A DNA stretch of 64,000 nucleotides from Anaeromyxobacter soli (GCF_022808855.1 NZ_JAKZLF010000001.1:1-64000), one strand, 5' to 3'; shown: positions 8,649 through 16,985, numbered from the stretch's first letter. Notes: generated by a model not told the origin, from the letters alone. Made by a program: numbers and translations.

Positions 8649-9596
8649 CTACGGGAGCGTCAGGTCGGCGAAGAGCGCCGGGACGAACGCGCAGGCGCCC
8701 TCGTACCCGGCGAGCGGGTCGTCGTCGTAGAGGAGCGAGAACCCCAGCGCGGCGCCGCTCCAGCACTCGCTCGCGCGGTACTGCAGCCCGGCGGACACCC
8801 ACGCGGCGTCACCGCGGCCCGCCCCGGCCGCGTCCCAGCGCGAGCGGAGCGACAGGTTCCGCGGCGTGGCCTCGAGCGTCTGGAGCGCGACCTGCAGGTC
8901 GCCGCCCGCCGCAGTCGCGCGGAAGGCGTACACCGCGTCGAGGCGGACCGGGTCGTCCGGATCGCGGCTGCGCGCGCCGAGCGCGGTCGCGTCCACCCGG
9001 ACGGCCTCGCGCGCGTCGTACGCGACCTCGAGGCGGCCGAAGTCCTCCTGCTGCCATCCCGCGGCGTGGTCCAGCGCGGCCGCCGCGTCGAAGTCCACGG
9101 CGAACGAGCCGCTGCCGCGAGACGGGAGCGCGCCCGGGTGCGCGACGCCCGCCACGATCGGCGCGAACGCCGCGCGCGCGTCCGAGCCCCGGCGCGCGTC
9201 GAGCAGGTACGACCAGCCCGTGCCGTCCCGGCGCGCCACGAGGCGCCACACGTTCAGCCCCTCGCGATCCGTCCAGGGCCCCCAGGTGCACGACGCGACG
9301 TCGCAGGTCGTCGGCGGCAGCGAGGCGACGGCGCGAAGCCGTCCGAGGGTCCAGGCGACGCCGGCGTTCACGGTCGTCGCCGCCCAGAAGGTCGTCCGGG
9401 CGTAGCCCGACCCGAACGTCGGAGCGGCGGCGACCACCTCAGCGGTGGTGGCCGTCGGCGAGGGGGGCGGCGCCGGGGAGGCCATCCGGATCGCCGCCTC
9501 CTCGGGGAGCGCGGTGCGGAGGCCGTCGGCGTCGGTCTGCACCGCCGCCTCGCACGCGGCGAGGAGCACTGCGGCGAGCGCGAGCGTCGTCCTCAT
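8649..9596 (-). CDS. Hypothetical lipoprotein
   Basis: 315 residues starting MRTTLALAAVLLAACEAAVQ. The lipobox LAAC puts the lipidated cysteine at position 15, so this is probably an envelope lipoprotein. The mature part begins with a Pro/Ala/Thr-rich linker and then has many alternating hydrophobic and polar residues, suggesting beta structure. It contains a short pair of cysteines (TCDVASCTW) and ends FADLTLP. GGAGGAG stands three bases before the ATG. I recognise no family. It is convergent with mtgA. Confidence 0.7.
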   Translation of the reverse strand: MRTTLALAAVLLAACEAAVQTDADGLRTALPEEAAIRMASPAPPPSPTATTAEVVAAAPTFGSGYARTTFWAATTVNAGVAWTLGRLRAVASLPPTTCDVASCTWGPWTDREGLNVWRLVARRDGTGWSYLLDARRGSDARAAFAPIVAGVAHPGALPSRGSGSFAVDFDAAAALDHAAGWQQEDFGRLEVAYDAREAVRVDATALGARSRDPDDPVRLDAVYAFRATAAGGDLQVALQTLEATPRNLSLRSRWDAAGAGRGDAAWVSAGLQYRASECWSGAALGFSLLYDDDPLAGYEGACAFVPALFADLTLP

Positions 9597-9688
9597 CGTC
9601 TCCTCCTGCCGGATCCGCGGGCGCGCGGCCCCTGGCGTGGCCGAGCATGCCAGCGCGCGGAGGTGGCAGGGAAGGCGACGATGTGGGA

Positions 9689-9711
9689 GGGCGGCGCGAG
9701 CCCCGCCGCCC
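9689..9711 (-). terminator. Possible terminator after the epimerase gene
   Basis: GGGCGGC (9689-9695) pairs with GCCGCCC (9705-9711) just past the stop codon of the epimerase gene on the minus strand. There is no clear T-run, so the call is weak. Confidence 0.3.
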
Positions 9712-9722
9712 GGGTCACCAGG

Positions 9723-10661
9723 TCACGCGGCCTTGCGACGCGCCGCGAACCACTCGAAGGTGCGCGCGAGCCCGTCCGCGAGCTTCACCTCCGGCCGCCA
9801 GCCGATGGCCGCGGCGGCGCGCGCCGGGTCGATGCACGAGCGCTTCTGCTCCCCGAGGCGCGCCGCGGCGTGCTCGGCGGGCCGCTCGGAGCGGGCCGCC
9901 CGCGCGATGTGCGCGTAGAGCTCGTTCACGTCGGTCTCCACCCCGGTGCCGACGTTGAGCGGCCCGTCGTACCGCTTCTCCGCGGCGAGCAGGTTCGCGC
10001 GCGCGACGTCGCCGGCGAAGACGTAGTCGCGCGTCTGCCCGCCGTCCCCGAAGATCGTGCAGGGGCGGCCCTCGAGCAGGCGCCCGCAGAAGATCGCGAC
10101 CACGCCCGCCTCGCCGTGGGGATCCTGGCGCGGGCCGTAGACGTTCGAGTAGCGCAGCGCGGTGAAGGGGATCCCGTAGTTCGCCCGGTACACGCCGAGG
10201 TACAGCTCGCTCGCGGCCTTCGCCGCGCCGTAGTGGGAGACGGGCAGCTGCGGGTGGTCCTCGGGCGTGGGCACGCGCTCGGTGTCGCCGTAGGTGGCGC
10301 CGCCGGAGGAGGCGAAGAGGACGTGCTCGACGCTCTTCGCCTCGACCGCGCCCTGCATGAGGTTGAGGAGGCCGCCGATGTTGACGTCCGCGTCGAAGCG
10401 CGGGTCCGCCATCGACCGGCGGACGTCGATCTGGGCGGCGTGGTGGCAGACCACCTGCGGTCGCTCCTGCTTCAGGACCTCGAGCGCGGCCGCGCTGCGC
10501 ACGTCCACCGGGTAGAAGCGCGCCGCGGCGGGCACGTGCTCGCGCTTGCCCGACGAGAGGTCGTCGAGGACCGCCACGTCCCAGCCCGACTGAAGGAACA
10601 GATCGGCGATGGTCGAACCGATGAACCCCGCCCCGCCCGTGATGAGAATCCGCTTCGCCAC
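9723..10661 (-). CDS. NAD-dependent nucleotide-sugar epimerase (GalE-like)
   Basis: 312 residues of the extended short-chain dehydrogenase family. The Rossmann motif GGAGFIGS is at 9-16, the SSGGATYG serine patch near 118-125, and the catalytic pair Tyr144 and Lys148 in YGAAK. The C-terminal sugar-binding part has RYSNVYGPRQDP. This is the pattern of UDP-glucose 4-epimerase relatives, but the exact substrate cannot be fixed. The start is GTG with GGGAGG four bases upstream. It follows the decarboxylase-like gene after 27 bases, and both are likely to supply sugars for surface polysaccharide. Confidence 0.88.
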   Translation of the reverse strand: MAKRILITGGAGFIGSTIADLFLQSGWDVAVLDDLSSGKREHVPAAARFYPVDVRSAAALEVLKQERPQVVCHHAAQIDVRRSMADPRFDADVNIGGLLNLMQGAVEAKSVEHVLFASSGGATYGDTERVPTPEDHPQLPVSHYGAAKAASELYLGVYRANYGIPFTALRYSNVYGPRQDPHGEAGVVAIFCGRLLEGRPCTIFGDGGQTRDYVFAGDVARANLLAAEKRYDGPLNVGTGVETDVNELYAHIARAARSERPAEHAAARLGEQKRSCIDPARAAAAIGWRPEVKLADGLARTFEWFAARRKAA

Positions 10662-10688
10662 CTCGCCTCCCTCCCGTTCACCCGACGT

Positions 10689-11630
10689 TCAAACCCGCTC
10701 GCGGAACCAGGCGATCGTCCGCCGCATTCCGTCCTCGAACCCCACCCTCGGCTCCCAGCCCAGGACCTCCTTCGCGCGCGTGATGTCCGGCCGCCGCACG
10801 CGCGGGTCGTCCTCCGGGAGCGGCTCGTGCACGATGGGACAGTGGCTCCCGACGAACCGCTGCACCGCCTCGGCGAACTGCAGGACGGTCATCTCGTGCG
10901 GGTTCCCGATGTTCACGGGATCCTGGAAGCGCGCGTGCAGGAGCCGCCAGATCCCTTCCACGTTGTCGTCCACGTAGCAGAAGCTCCGGGTCTGGGTGCC
11001 CTCGCCGAACACGGTGATGGGCTGCCCGCGGAGCGCCTGCGCCACGAAGGTGGGCACGATCCGCCCGTCGTCCAACCGCATGCGGGGGCCGTAGGTGTTG
11101 AAGATGCGGGCGATGCGGACGTCCACCTTCTCGTAGCGGCGGTAGGCGACGGTGATCGCCTCGGCGAAGCGCTTGGCTTCGTCGTAGACCGCGCGGGGGC
11201 CGATGGGGTTCACGTTCCCCCAGTACGACTCGCGCTGCGGGTGCTCGAGGGGATCGCCGTACACCTCGGACGTCGAGGAGAGCACGAAGACGGCGCCCGC
11301 CCGCTTCGCGAGCCGCAGCGCGTTCTCGACGCCGTGCGAGCCGACGTGCAGCGTCTCGAAGGGGTGCTTCAGGTAGTCGATCGGCGAGGCGGGAGAGGCG
11401 AAGTCCAGGACCGCGTCGACGGGCCCGGTGAGCGCGTCGAGGGGCTGGCAGATGTCGCCCTCGACGAAGTCGAAGCGAGGCTCGCGGGAGAGGTGCTCGA
11501 GGTTGCGCCGCGTGCCCGTGATGAAGTTGTCCATCCCGGTGACGCGCCAGCCCTCCGCGAGGAGGCGGTCGGTGAGATGGCTGCCGATGAACCCTGCCGC
11601 CCCGAGGACGACTGCGCGCTTTTCGCTCAT
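10689..11630 (-). CDS. UDP-glucuronate decarboxylase-like protein
   Basis: 313 residues of the same superfamily as its downstream neighbour. [10 protein letters not shown] is at 10-19, [10 protein letters not shown] near 118-127, and the pair Tyr149/Lys153 in YDEAKR. The stretches [15 protein letters not shown] and [12 protein letters not shown] are characteristic of the UDP-xylose synthase (UXS) group, which oxidises and decarboxylates UDP-glucuronate to UDP-xylose. The length fits the short bacterial form. It starts 12 bases after the ribbon-helix-helix gene, so the three genes are probably one operon. Confidence 0.88.
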   Translation of the reverse strand: MSEKRAVVLGAAGFIGSHLTDRLLAEGWRVTGMDNFITGTRRNLEHLSREPRFDFVEGDICQPLDALTGPVDAVLDFASPASPIDYLKHPFETLHVGSHGVENALRLAKRAGAVFVLSSTSEVYGDPLEHPQRESYWGNVNPIGPRAVYDEAKRFAEAITVAYRRYEKVDVRIARIFNTYGPRMRLDDGRIVPTFVAQALRGQPITVFGEGTQTRSFCYVDDNVEGIWRLLHARFQDPVNIGNPHEMTVLQFAEAVQRFVGSHCPIVHEPLPEDDPRVRRPDITRAKEVLGWEPRVGFEDGMRRTIAWFRERV

Positions 11631-11642
11631 TCGTGGGGCAAT

Positions 11643-11834
11643 CTACTTCTTGGCGCCGAGGTCATCGAGCGTCAGCTGGCCGGGGAGCGCCTGGCGGTAC
11701 TTCTCGAGCACCAGATCGATGCCCTGCCGGATGTACTCGGCGACGGGCACGCGCGTGCGCTCGTGCAGGAGCTTGAGGCGCTCGTTCTGCTCGGGCGTGA
11801 TGTAGACGGTCGTCGAGATCTTTTTCCGGGCCAT
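11643..11834 (-). CDS. Ribbon-helix-helix DNA-binding protein
   Basis: 63 residues starting MARKKISTTVYITPEQNERL. The basic beta strand (KKISTTVYI) and two helices (PEQNERLKLLHERTR, then VPVAEYIRQGIDLVLEKY) form a ribbon-helix-helix (Arc/CopG-like) DNA-binding fold. I prefer the ATG at 11834, preceded by GGAG six bases upstream, over a longer reading from 11876 that has no support. It is the first gene before the UXS-like and epimerase genes and may control them or itself. No toxin gene is adjacent, so an antitoxin role is unlikely. Confidence 0.85.
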   Translation of the reverse strand: MARKKISTTVYITPEQNERLKLLHERTRVPVAEYIRQGIDLVLEKYRQALPGQLTLDDLGAKK

Positions 11835-11847
11835 GGCGGCTCCGGCG

Positions 11848-11876
11848 AACCTATGTGACCATCGGTATAGTGTCAA
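11848..11876 (-). promoter_or_regulatory. Promoter of the ribbon-helix-helix / sugar operon
   Basis: A perfect -35 TTGACA (11871-11876, minus strand) and TAGGTT (11848-11853) with a 17-base spacer. It overlaps by one base a rightward -10-like TATAGT (11866-11871) that lies 13 bases before the lipoprotein start at 11885, so the two divergent promoters would compete for the same DNA. Confidence 0.45.
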
Positions 11877-11884
11877 ATAACGCC

Positions 11885-12394
11885 ATGCGTAAGCTACCTC
11901 CCCTCCTCGCCGCCCTGGCGGGGCTCGCCTGCAGCGCTGCTCACCCGCCGGCGACCTCCGCCGCCCCGCGTGCTGCGGCGAGCCGGCGCCCGTTCACCGC
12001 CGAGCCCGCGGGATCTCCGTCGGGGACGCCGGAGGACCAGGACGGCGACGGCCGCCCCGACACCTGGGTGACGCGCGGCCCGGACGGCGCCCCCTCGCGG
12101 CTCGCCTACGACCTCGACCGCGACGGGACGCCCGACGTGGTGCTCGTGCTCGAGGGCGGCGCGCTCGTGCGGGAGGAGCTCGCGTATCCCGTCGGCGGCG
12201 TCCCCGCGACCTGGAGCGTGTTCGAGCAGGGCGAGCTCGTCCGCAAGGAGCGGGACACCGACGGCGACGGACGGCCCGACCTCTGGGAGCGCCATGCGCA
12301 CGGCGTGCTCGAGCGCGTCGAGGTCGACACGGACCGCGACGGGACGCCGGATCGGACGGAGCGCGCCGGCGCGGCGCAGGCGGATCAGAAGTAG
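11885..12394 (+). CDS. Lipoprotein with DxDxDG calcium-binding-like repeats
   Basis: 169 residues from the ATG at 11885 (MRKLPPLLAALAGLACSAAH), with a lipobox ending at the cysteine in GLACS. The mature part has repeated acidic loops DQDGDGRPDTW, DLDRDGTPDVV, DTDGDGRPDLW and DTDRDGTPDRT, like thrombospondin type 3 or EF-hand-like calcium sites, set between short beta-like segments. It is probably an envelope protein that binds Ca2+. A longer reading from GTG 11855 would lose the N-terminal signal, so I rejected it. Its end overlaps the convergent next gene by 10 bases. Confidence 0.7.
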   Translation: MRKLPPLLAALAGLACSAAHPPATSAAPRAAASRRPFTAEPAGSPSGTPEDQDGDGRPDTWVTRGPDGAPSRLAYDLDRDGTPDVVLVLEGGALVREELAYPVGGVPATWSVFEQGELVRKERDTDGDGRPDLWERHAHGVLERVEVDTDRDGTPDRTERAGAAQADQK

Positions 12395-12882
12395 AAGCTC
12401 GCGCAGAGCGCCAGCTCGGGACGCCAGCCCTCCCCGGGGACGCGCCGGAGGCCCGCCCTCGCCCCGAGCGCGAGGTCCCGGTGCGCGAACCACTCGAGCC
12501 CGGCCCCTGCCGCGGCGGAGAGCCCGCTCGCTCCCGCCGGGTCCCATCCGGCGTGGCTCCACCCCAGCTCGAGCTGAAGCAGCGGCCGGAGCGCGTCGGT
12601 GCCCGGCGACCAGCGCAGCCCGGCGGTGCCCTCGACGCGGCGGACCGTCCCGCGGCCGGAGGGCTCCGGGGCGGACCCGAAGCCGAGGCGCGCGACGGCC
12701 TCGAACGGCCCGTCGAGCCACGCGGTCGCCGCGATCGCGACGGGGAGCGAGACGCGAGCTGCGCCGCCGGCCGGCCACGAAAGCCCGGATTCCACGGAGA
12801 TGGAGCAGTTCGAGAGCTGGGCAACCGCGGGGGACGCCGCGGCGAGGGCGGCGAGGACGGTGAGTCGCAGGAAGGGGCGCAT
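12385..12882 (-). CDS. Small outer-membrane beta-barrel-like protein
   Basis: 165 residues starting MRPFLRLTVLAALAAASPAV with a clear signal peptide cut after PAVA. The mature part alternates polar and hydrophobic residues (ARVSLPVAIAATAWL, ALGARAGLRRV) and ends in CASFYF, with the C-terminal aromatic residue typical of outer-membrane barrels. The size would fit an eight-strand barrel. I see no named family. I chose this ATG because it gives a proper signal peptide; no clear ribosome site lies before it. It is divergent from the TPR lipoprotein gene. Confidence 0.6.
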   Translation of the reverse strand: MRPFLRLTVLAALAAASPAVAQLSNCSISVESGLSWPAGGAARVSLPVAIAATAWLDGPFEAVARLGFGSAPEPSGRGTVRRVEGTAGLRWSPGTDALRPLLQLELGWSHAGWDPAGASGLSAAAGAGLEWFAHRDLALGARAGLRRVPGEGWRPELALCASFYF

Positions 12883-12911
12883 GCGGCACGCGCGCAGCAA
12901 GAAGCGGGCGC

Positions 12912-13685
12912 ATGCCCGCTCTCCACGTCCCCCTCGCCTTCCGTTCGATGCTCGCGGCCCTCCCGCTCGTCGCCTGCGCCGGCCGCGCGACCGTGCACCC
13001 CCGCGCCGCCGAGGAGGTCCGCCGCGGCTACGCCTACCTGGAGGCGGCGGACCCCGAGCGCGCCGGCGTCGCCTTCGCGCACGCCCTCGAGTTCGATCCG
13101 CAGTTCCCGGAGGCGCTGAACGGGCTCGGCATCGTCGCCCGGCGCGAGGGCGATCTCGACGCGGCGAGGCGCCGGTTCGAGCGGGCGGTGCGCCTCGCGC
13201 CGGACTTCGCCGAGGGCCACGCGAACCTCGGGGAGACGCTGCTCGCCGCCTCGCGCGCAGAGCCCGCGCTGGCGGAGCTGCGCGCCGCGCTCCGCATCGA
13301 CCCCGACCTCGCCGACGCGCGGCAGAACCTCGCCCGGGCGCTGCTCCGCCGCGGGCTGGACGCGCCGGATCGCCCGGCACGCTGGGCGGAGGCGCGGCGC
13401 GAGTACCTGCACCTCCTCGAGGCGGACCCCGCCCGCGCCGCCGCGCACCACGATCTCGCGTTCATGGACTACTCGGACGGGCGCTACGCGCGCGCGGAGG
13501 CGGGATACCGGCGCGCCGCGGAGCTCGAGCCCCGCTCGCGCGAGGCGCTCCACGGCCTCTGCATCTCGCTCGTGAGGCTCGGCCGCTGCGCCGAGGCGGC
13601 GCGCGCCTGCGAGCGCTGCCTCGAGGTCGCGCCGGGCGCCGACGCCTGCCGCACCAGCCTGCGCGGCGCGCGCGCGTGCGAGTAG
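12912..13685 (+). CDS. TPR-repeat lipoprotein
   Basis: 257 residues with a lipobox at LVACAG (Cys22) and then about five tetratricopeptide repeats, for example ALNGLGIVARREGDLDAARR, GHANLGETLLAASRAEPALA and ALHGLCISLVRLGRCAEAAR. TPR lipoproteins act as protein-protein scaffolds in the envelope. PilF/PilW-type pilotins have this layout, but nothing nearby links it to pili. Several cysteines near the C terminus (CISL, GRCAEA, ACERC, DACRT, ARACE) could form disulfides. An internal start at 12948 would leave a very short signal, so I kept 12912. Confidence 0.75.
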   Translation: MPALHVPLAFRSMLAALPLVACAGRATVHPRAAEEVRRGYAYLEAADPERAGVAFAHALEFDPQFPEALNGLGIVARREGDLDAARRRFERAVRLAPDFAEGHANLGETLLAASRAEPALAELRAALRIDPDLADARQNLARALLRRGLDAPDRPARWAEARREYLHLLEADPARAAAHHDLAFMDYSDGRYARAEAGYRRAAELEPRSREALHGLCISLVRLGRCAEAARACERCLEVAPGADACRTSLRGARACE

Positions 13686-13744
13686 GCGGCGCCCTCGCCC
13701 GGGTCGCGCGCCTCGACGAGAGCTTCGCCGCGAGAACGAGACGA

Positions 13745-13771
13745 CGCGCCGCGGGGAAGCCCCGCGGCGCG
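13745..13771. terminator. Perfect 12-bp hairpin between convergent genes
   Basis: CGCGCCGCGGGG (13745-13756) pairs without mismatch with CCCCGCGGCGCG (13760-13771) over a 3-base loop, between the ends of the TPR lipoprotein gene and the oxidoreductase gamma gene. There is no T-run on either side. It is probably a two-way terminator or mRNA end-stabiliser. Confidence 0.6.
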
Positions 13772-13794
13772 CCGGATGCCGAACCGCGTCGTCG

Positions 13795-14346
13795 CTACGC
13801 CTTCGCGACGAGCTTCTTGCCGTGATCGAAGCCGCGCTGGAACGCCTTCATGTTCAGCTCGACAGTGGCGGGGGGGACGGAGTCCTTCACCGCCTCCCGG
13901 GCCGCCTCCTCGCTCACGATGCCCGTCACGGCGGTGAAGAACCCCACCATGACGATGTTCATCACCATCTTCCGGCCGAGCTCCTCGGCGATGCGCGTCG
14001 CCGGGACGGCGAACACCTTCACCGTGCTCGGCAGCCCGGTGGGCTTCACGAGCTCCTCCTCGATGAGGAGCGTCCCGTCCGGCCGGAGCTCGGGCGAGAA
14101 CTTCGCGAACGCGTCCTGCGACATCGCCACCATGAGGTGCGGCTTCTGCACGTACGGGTAGAGGATCGGCTCGCTGTCGACGACCACCTGCGCGCTGCAG
14201 GCAGAGCCGCGCGCCTCGGGGCCGAAGGCCTGCGTGAGGCACGAGTGCTTGCTGTCGAACAGCGCCGCCGCCTTGCCGATGATGATGCCGCCCAGGATGA
14301 CGCCCTGGCCGCCCAGCCCGCCGATCTTGATCTCCGTGGGACCCAT
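13795..14346 (-). CDS. 2-oxoacid:ferredoxin oxidoreductase, gamma subunit
   Basis: 183 residues of the gamma domain shared by pyruvate, 2-oxoglutarate and 2-oxoisovalerate ferredoxin oxidoreductases. It opens IKIGGLGGQGVILGGIIIGK and continues with YGPEARGS-like QAFGPEARGSACSAQVV, the family's core. It is the last gene of a four-gene set (delta, alpha, beta, gamma) read leftward. The ATG at 14346 has GAGGAG nine bases upstream. The substrate cannot be told from this subunit. Confidence 0.9.
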   Translation of the reverse strand: MGPTEIKIGGLGGQGVILGGIIIGKAAALFDSKHSCLTQAFGPEARGSACSAQVVVDSEPILYPYVQKPHLMVAMSQDAFAKFSPELRPDGTLLIEEELVKPTGLPSTVKVFAVPATRIAEELGRKMVMNIVMVGFFTAVTGIVSEEAAREAVKDSVPPATVELNMKAFQRGFDHGKKLVAKA

Positions 14347-14368
14347 TTCCGTATTCTCCTCTGGGCGT

Positions 14369-15247
14369 TTACGCCTGCGACTTCGCGGCGCCGGGCGAGA
14401 CGTACGGCACGTACTTCGCGCCGAGCGCCTCCTTGTACCGCTGATCCATCGCGTCCTCGAGCGTCGCCCGCTCGCGGTCGACGAACTTGCCGACCGTGAT
14501 CTCCTTGCGGTAGTCGAGCGCGACCTCGCGCGTGTCGACGCCGTTACGGATGACGCTCTTCTCCTTGTAGAACTTCATCTCGTCGAGCCCCTCGCCGAGC
14601 TTGTTGCGGCGGAGGTACAGCGTGGGGCACGGCGCGGCGATCTCGATGAAGCGGAAGCCGCGCTTGTTGATGGCTTCGGCCATCGACTTCGCGAGCTGCT
14701 TCACGTGGTAGGCCGTCCAGCGGGCGACGTAGACCGCGCCGCAGGAGTCGGCGAGCATCGGCATGTTGAACGTCTGCTCGAACGCGCCGTACGGCGTGGT
14801 CGAGGCGATGGCCGGGCGGAACGTGGTCGGCGTCACCTGGCCGCCCGTCATGCCGTACGTGAAGTTGTTCACCATCACGACGAGCAGGTCGGCGTTGCGG
14901 CGCGCCGCGTGGATGAAGTGGTTGCCGCCGATGGCGGACAGGTCGCCGTCACCGGAGTAGACGACCACCTTCAGGTCCGGGCGGGCGAGCTGCAGGCCCG
15001 TCGCGAACGGGATGGCGCGGCCGTGCGTCGTGTGGAACGAGTCGACGTTCAGGTAGCCGGCCACGCGGCCGGTGCAGCCGATGCCCGAGACCACCGCCAG
15101 GTTGTCGAGCGGGATCTTGGACTCGTCGAGCGCGCGCGCGAAGCAGTTCACCGTCGTGCCGATGCCGCAGCCCGGGCACCAGATCGACGGCATGCGCTCC
15201 ATGCGCAGGTACTTGTTGACGGGGTTCTCCTTGACCGGCGCGCTCAT
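14369..15247 (-). CDS. 2-oxoacid:ferredoxin oxidoreductase, beta (ThDP) subunit
   Basis: 292 residues carrying the thiamine diphosphate site. IWCPGCGIG near 22, VVSGIGCTGR, THGRAIPFATGL, and the ThDP/Mg motif GDGDLSAIGGNHFIHAARRN are typical of KorB/VorA-type beta subunits. The start is the ATG at 15247, which overlaps the alpha stop codon as ATGA; longer readings in this frame run into the alpha gene and are not real. The enzyme oxidatively decarboxylates a 2-oxoacid to acyl-CoA and reduces ferredoxin. Confidence 0.92.
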   Translation of the reverse strand: MSAPVKENPVNKYLRMERMPSIWCPGCGIGTTVNCFARALDESKIPLDNLAVVSGIGCTGRVAGYLNVDSFHTTHGRAIPFATGLQLARPDLKVVVYSGDGDLSAIGGNHFIHAARRNADLLVVMVNNFTYGMTGGQVTPTTFRPAIASTTPYGAFEQTFNMPMLADSCGAVYVARWTAYHVKQLAKSMAEAINKRGFRFIEIAAPCPTLYLRRNKLGEGLDEMKFYKEKSVIRNGVDTREVALDYRKEITVGKFVDRERATLEDAMDQRYKEALGAKYVPYVSPGAAKSQA

Positions 15248-16407
15248 CGAACGGCTCCCACAATGGCGTTGGTGATGACCTGCGGATCGTGAACGGTGCC
15301 GCCGACGTGCGGGACCGGGACGACCTTGGTCCGGCCCTCGACGATGCGCTGCACCTCGAGCACCATCTGGCCCAGGTTCAGCTCGGGGACGACGAACGCC
15401 TTCACCTTCTTCGAGAGCTGGAGGATCTCCTTCTCGGGGAAGGGCCAGGCGGTGATGAGCCGGAAGGAGCCGACCTTCACGCCCTGGGCGCGCGCCTGCT
15501 GGATCGCGCGCTCGGCGATGCGCGAGGTGATGCCGTAGGAGACGACCACCACCTCGGCGTCGTCGAGGTCCTTCGCCTCGTACTTCACGATCTTGTCGGC
15601 GTTGAGGACGATCTTGTTCCAGAGCCGCATCTGCATCTTCTCGTGCTCGGGGACCGTCATCTTCGGGTAGCCGCGCTCGTCGTGCGTGAGGCCCGTGACG
15701 TGGATGCGGTAGCCGTCGCCCGGCTTCACCATCTCGGGGACGAGGCTGCCCTCGGCGGGCGCGAAGAGCTTGAACTCGCCGGGCGGCTTCTTCGTCCAGC
15801 GGCGCTCGGTGACCTTGATCTCCGCGTCCTCGGGGATGACCACCTTCTCGGTCATGTGCCCCACCACCTCGTCGAGCATCACGAGGACCGGGACGCGGAA
15901 CTCCTCGGCCATGTTGAACGCGTCCACGGTGAGGTCGAAACACTCCTGCGGCGAGTTCGGGCAGAGCGCGATGAGGCGGTAGTCGCCGTGCGAGCCGAAC
16001 CGCGCCTGCATCATGTCGCCCTGCGCGGGCTGCGTCGGGAGGCCCGTCGACGGGCCGGCGCGCTGCACGTTGAAGAACACGCACGGCGTCTCGGTGATCG
16101 CGGCGAGGCCGATGTGCTCCATCATGAGCGAGAAGCCGGGGCCCGAGGTGACGGTGCAGGCCTTCGCGCCGCCCCAGGCGCCGCCGAGCAGCGCGATCGA
16201 CGCGGCGAGCTCGTCCTCGAACTGGAGGAAGCGGCCGCCGACGAACGGGAAGCGCTGCGCGAGCCGCTCGACCACCTCGGTCGAGGGCGTGATGGGGTAG
16301 CCGGCGGCGAAGCGGCAGCCGGCGGCGATGGCGCCCTCGCTGCAGGCGTGGTCGCCGTCCAGGTAGTGGCTGCCGGTGAGGGTTCCGGAAGAGTTCGCGT
16401 TTGACAT
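15244..16407 (-). CDS. 2-oxoacid:ferredoxin oxidoreductase, alpha subunit
   Basis: 387 residues. The pyrimidine-binding and transketolase C-terminal domains are present: AAGYPITPSTEVVERLAQ near 34, LQFEDELAASIALLGGAWGGA, TVTSGPGFSLM and VQRAGPSTGLPTQPAQGD. This is the stand-alone alpha subunit of a four-subunit KOR/VOR-type enzyme. It lies nine bases after the ferredoxin-like delta gene and overlaps the beta gene by four bases, so the complex is made from one message. AGGAG lies seven bases before the ATG. Confidence 0.92.
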   Translation of the reverse strand: MSNANSSGTLTGSHYLDGDHACSEGAIAAGCRFAAGYPITPSTEVVERLAQRFPFVGGRFLQFEDELAASIALLGGAWGGAKACTVTSGPGFSLMMEHIGLAAITETPCVFFNVQRAGPSTGLPTQPAQGDMMQARFGSHGDYRLIALCPNSPQECFDLTVDAFNMAEEFRVPVLVMLDEVVGHMTEKVVIPEDAEIKVTERRWTKKPPGEFKLFAPAEGSLVPEMVKPGDGYRIHVTGLTHDERGYPKMTVPEHEKMQMRLWNKIVLNADKIVKYEAKDLDDAEVVVVSYGITSRIAERAIQQARAQGVKVGSFRLITAWPFPEKEILQLSKKVKAFVVPELNLGQMVLEVQRIVEGRTKVVPVPHVGGTVHDPQVITNAIVGAVR

Positions 16408-16416
16408 TCGTGGCTC

Positions 16417-16689
16417 CTAGGCGGCGGCCGAGTCGAGCTTCTCGCGGTAGCCGTAGATCGAGAAGTCGGGGCAGAAGAGGCCGCACATGTCGCAGCCGTT
16501 GCAGAGCTCCGGCTTCGCGAGGAAGGGCGGGTGGTAGCCCTTCGCGTTGTAGCCCTTCTCCAGGTCGAGGGCGTGCAGCGGACAGAACTCGACGCAGAAC
16601 CCACAGCCCTTGCAGTTCTCGCGGTTCACGACCACCACGCCTTTGAACTTCTTGTCCTTCTTCGCCGCCGGTGACGCTGCTGTCGTCAT
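16417..16689 (-). CDS. 2-oxoacid:ferredoxin oxidoreductase, delta (2x[4Fe-4S]) subunit
   Basis: 90 residues with two ferredoxin motifs, CKGCGFCVEFCP and CNGCDMCGLFCP, each able to hold a [4Fe-4S] cluster. It passes electrons from the ThDP site to external ferredoxin. I chose the ATG at 16689 (MTTAASPAAKKDKKFK) because GAGGAG lies six bases upstream. A longer reading to 16791 runs through the intergenic region. It is the first gene of the four-subunit set; upstream are the repeated motifs at 16826-16858. Confidence 0.92.
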   Translation of the reverse strand: MTTAASPAAKKDKKFKGVVVVNRENCKGCGFCVEFCPLHALDLEKGYNAKGYHPPFLAKPELCNGCDMCGLFCPDFSIYGYREKLDSAAA

Positions 16690-16808
16690 ATCGCTCCTCT
16701 GGAGCGTCCGGGCCGGCATGGTCCGGTCACGCTGGGAGAGTGCCGGGGTCAGTACTACGTCGCCCCACGCGGGCGCCTGGACGCAGGTCAATCGAGAAGA
16801 GATTTCCC

Positions 16809-16858
16809 CGCGAATCGATTGCGCATTTCATCGACCCATTTGCTCGACGTTTGATCGA
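16809..16858. promoter_or_regulatory. Possible operator: three TTTNNTCGA repeats and a palindrome
   Basis: TTTCATCGA (16826-16834), TTTGCTCGA (16839-16847) and TTTGATCGA (16850-16858) are direct repeats with starts 13 and 11 bases apart. Next to them is the near-palindrome CGCGAATCGATTGCGC (16809-16824). The block lies 120-170 bases upstream of the delta-subunit gene in an unusually AT-rich patch, which suggests a regulator binding array. Confidence 0.4.
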
Positions 16859-16920
16859 CCGCGCGCCTCCACGATTCGACGCGGGCCGGCCCGGGGTCGC
16901 GCGAATCCGCGCAGAGGCGC

Positions 16921-16963
16921 GAAAAGACGAAGGCCCTCCCCCGGATGAGGGGAAGGGCCTTCG
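16921..16963 (-). terminator. Intrinsic terminator of the two-subunit oxidoreductase operon
   Basis: On the minus strand CGAAGGCCCT pairs with AGGGCCTTCG (10 bp, at 16954-16963 and 16928-16937) with further pairing inside, followed by TCTTTTC. It lies 23 bases after the stop codon of the beta subunit gene at 16986 and separates the two oxidoreductase operons. Confidence 0.88.
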
Positions 16964-16985
16964 AGGTCGGGACGCGGCGGTCGGG

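Noticed and set aside
11643-11834. Ribbon-helix-helix protein as an antitoxin
   Set aside because: No toxin-like small gene lies next to it; its downstream neighbours are sugar enzymes.
14369-16486. A 705-codon frame spanning the alpha and beta oxidoreductase genes
   Set aside because: Only the part from ATG 15247 has family motifs; the upstream part is an out-of-frame reading of the alpha gene.
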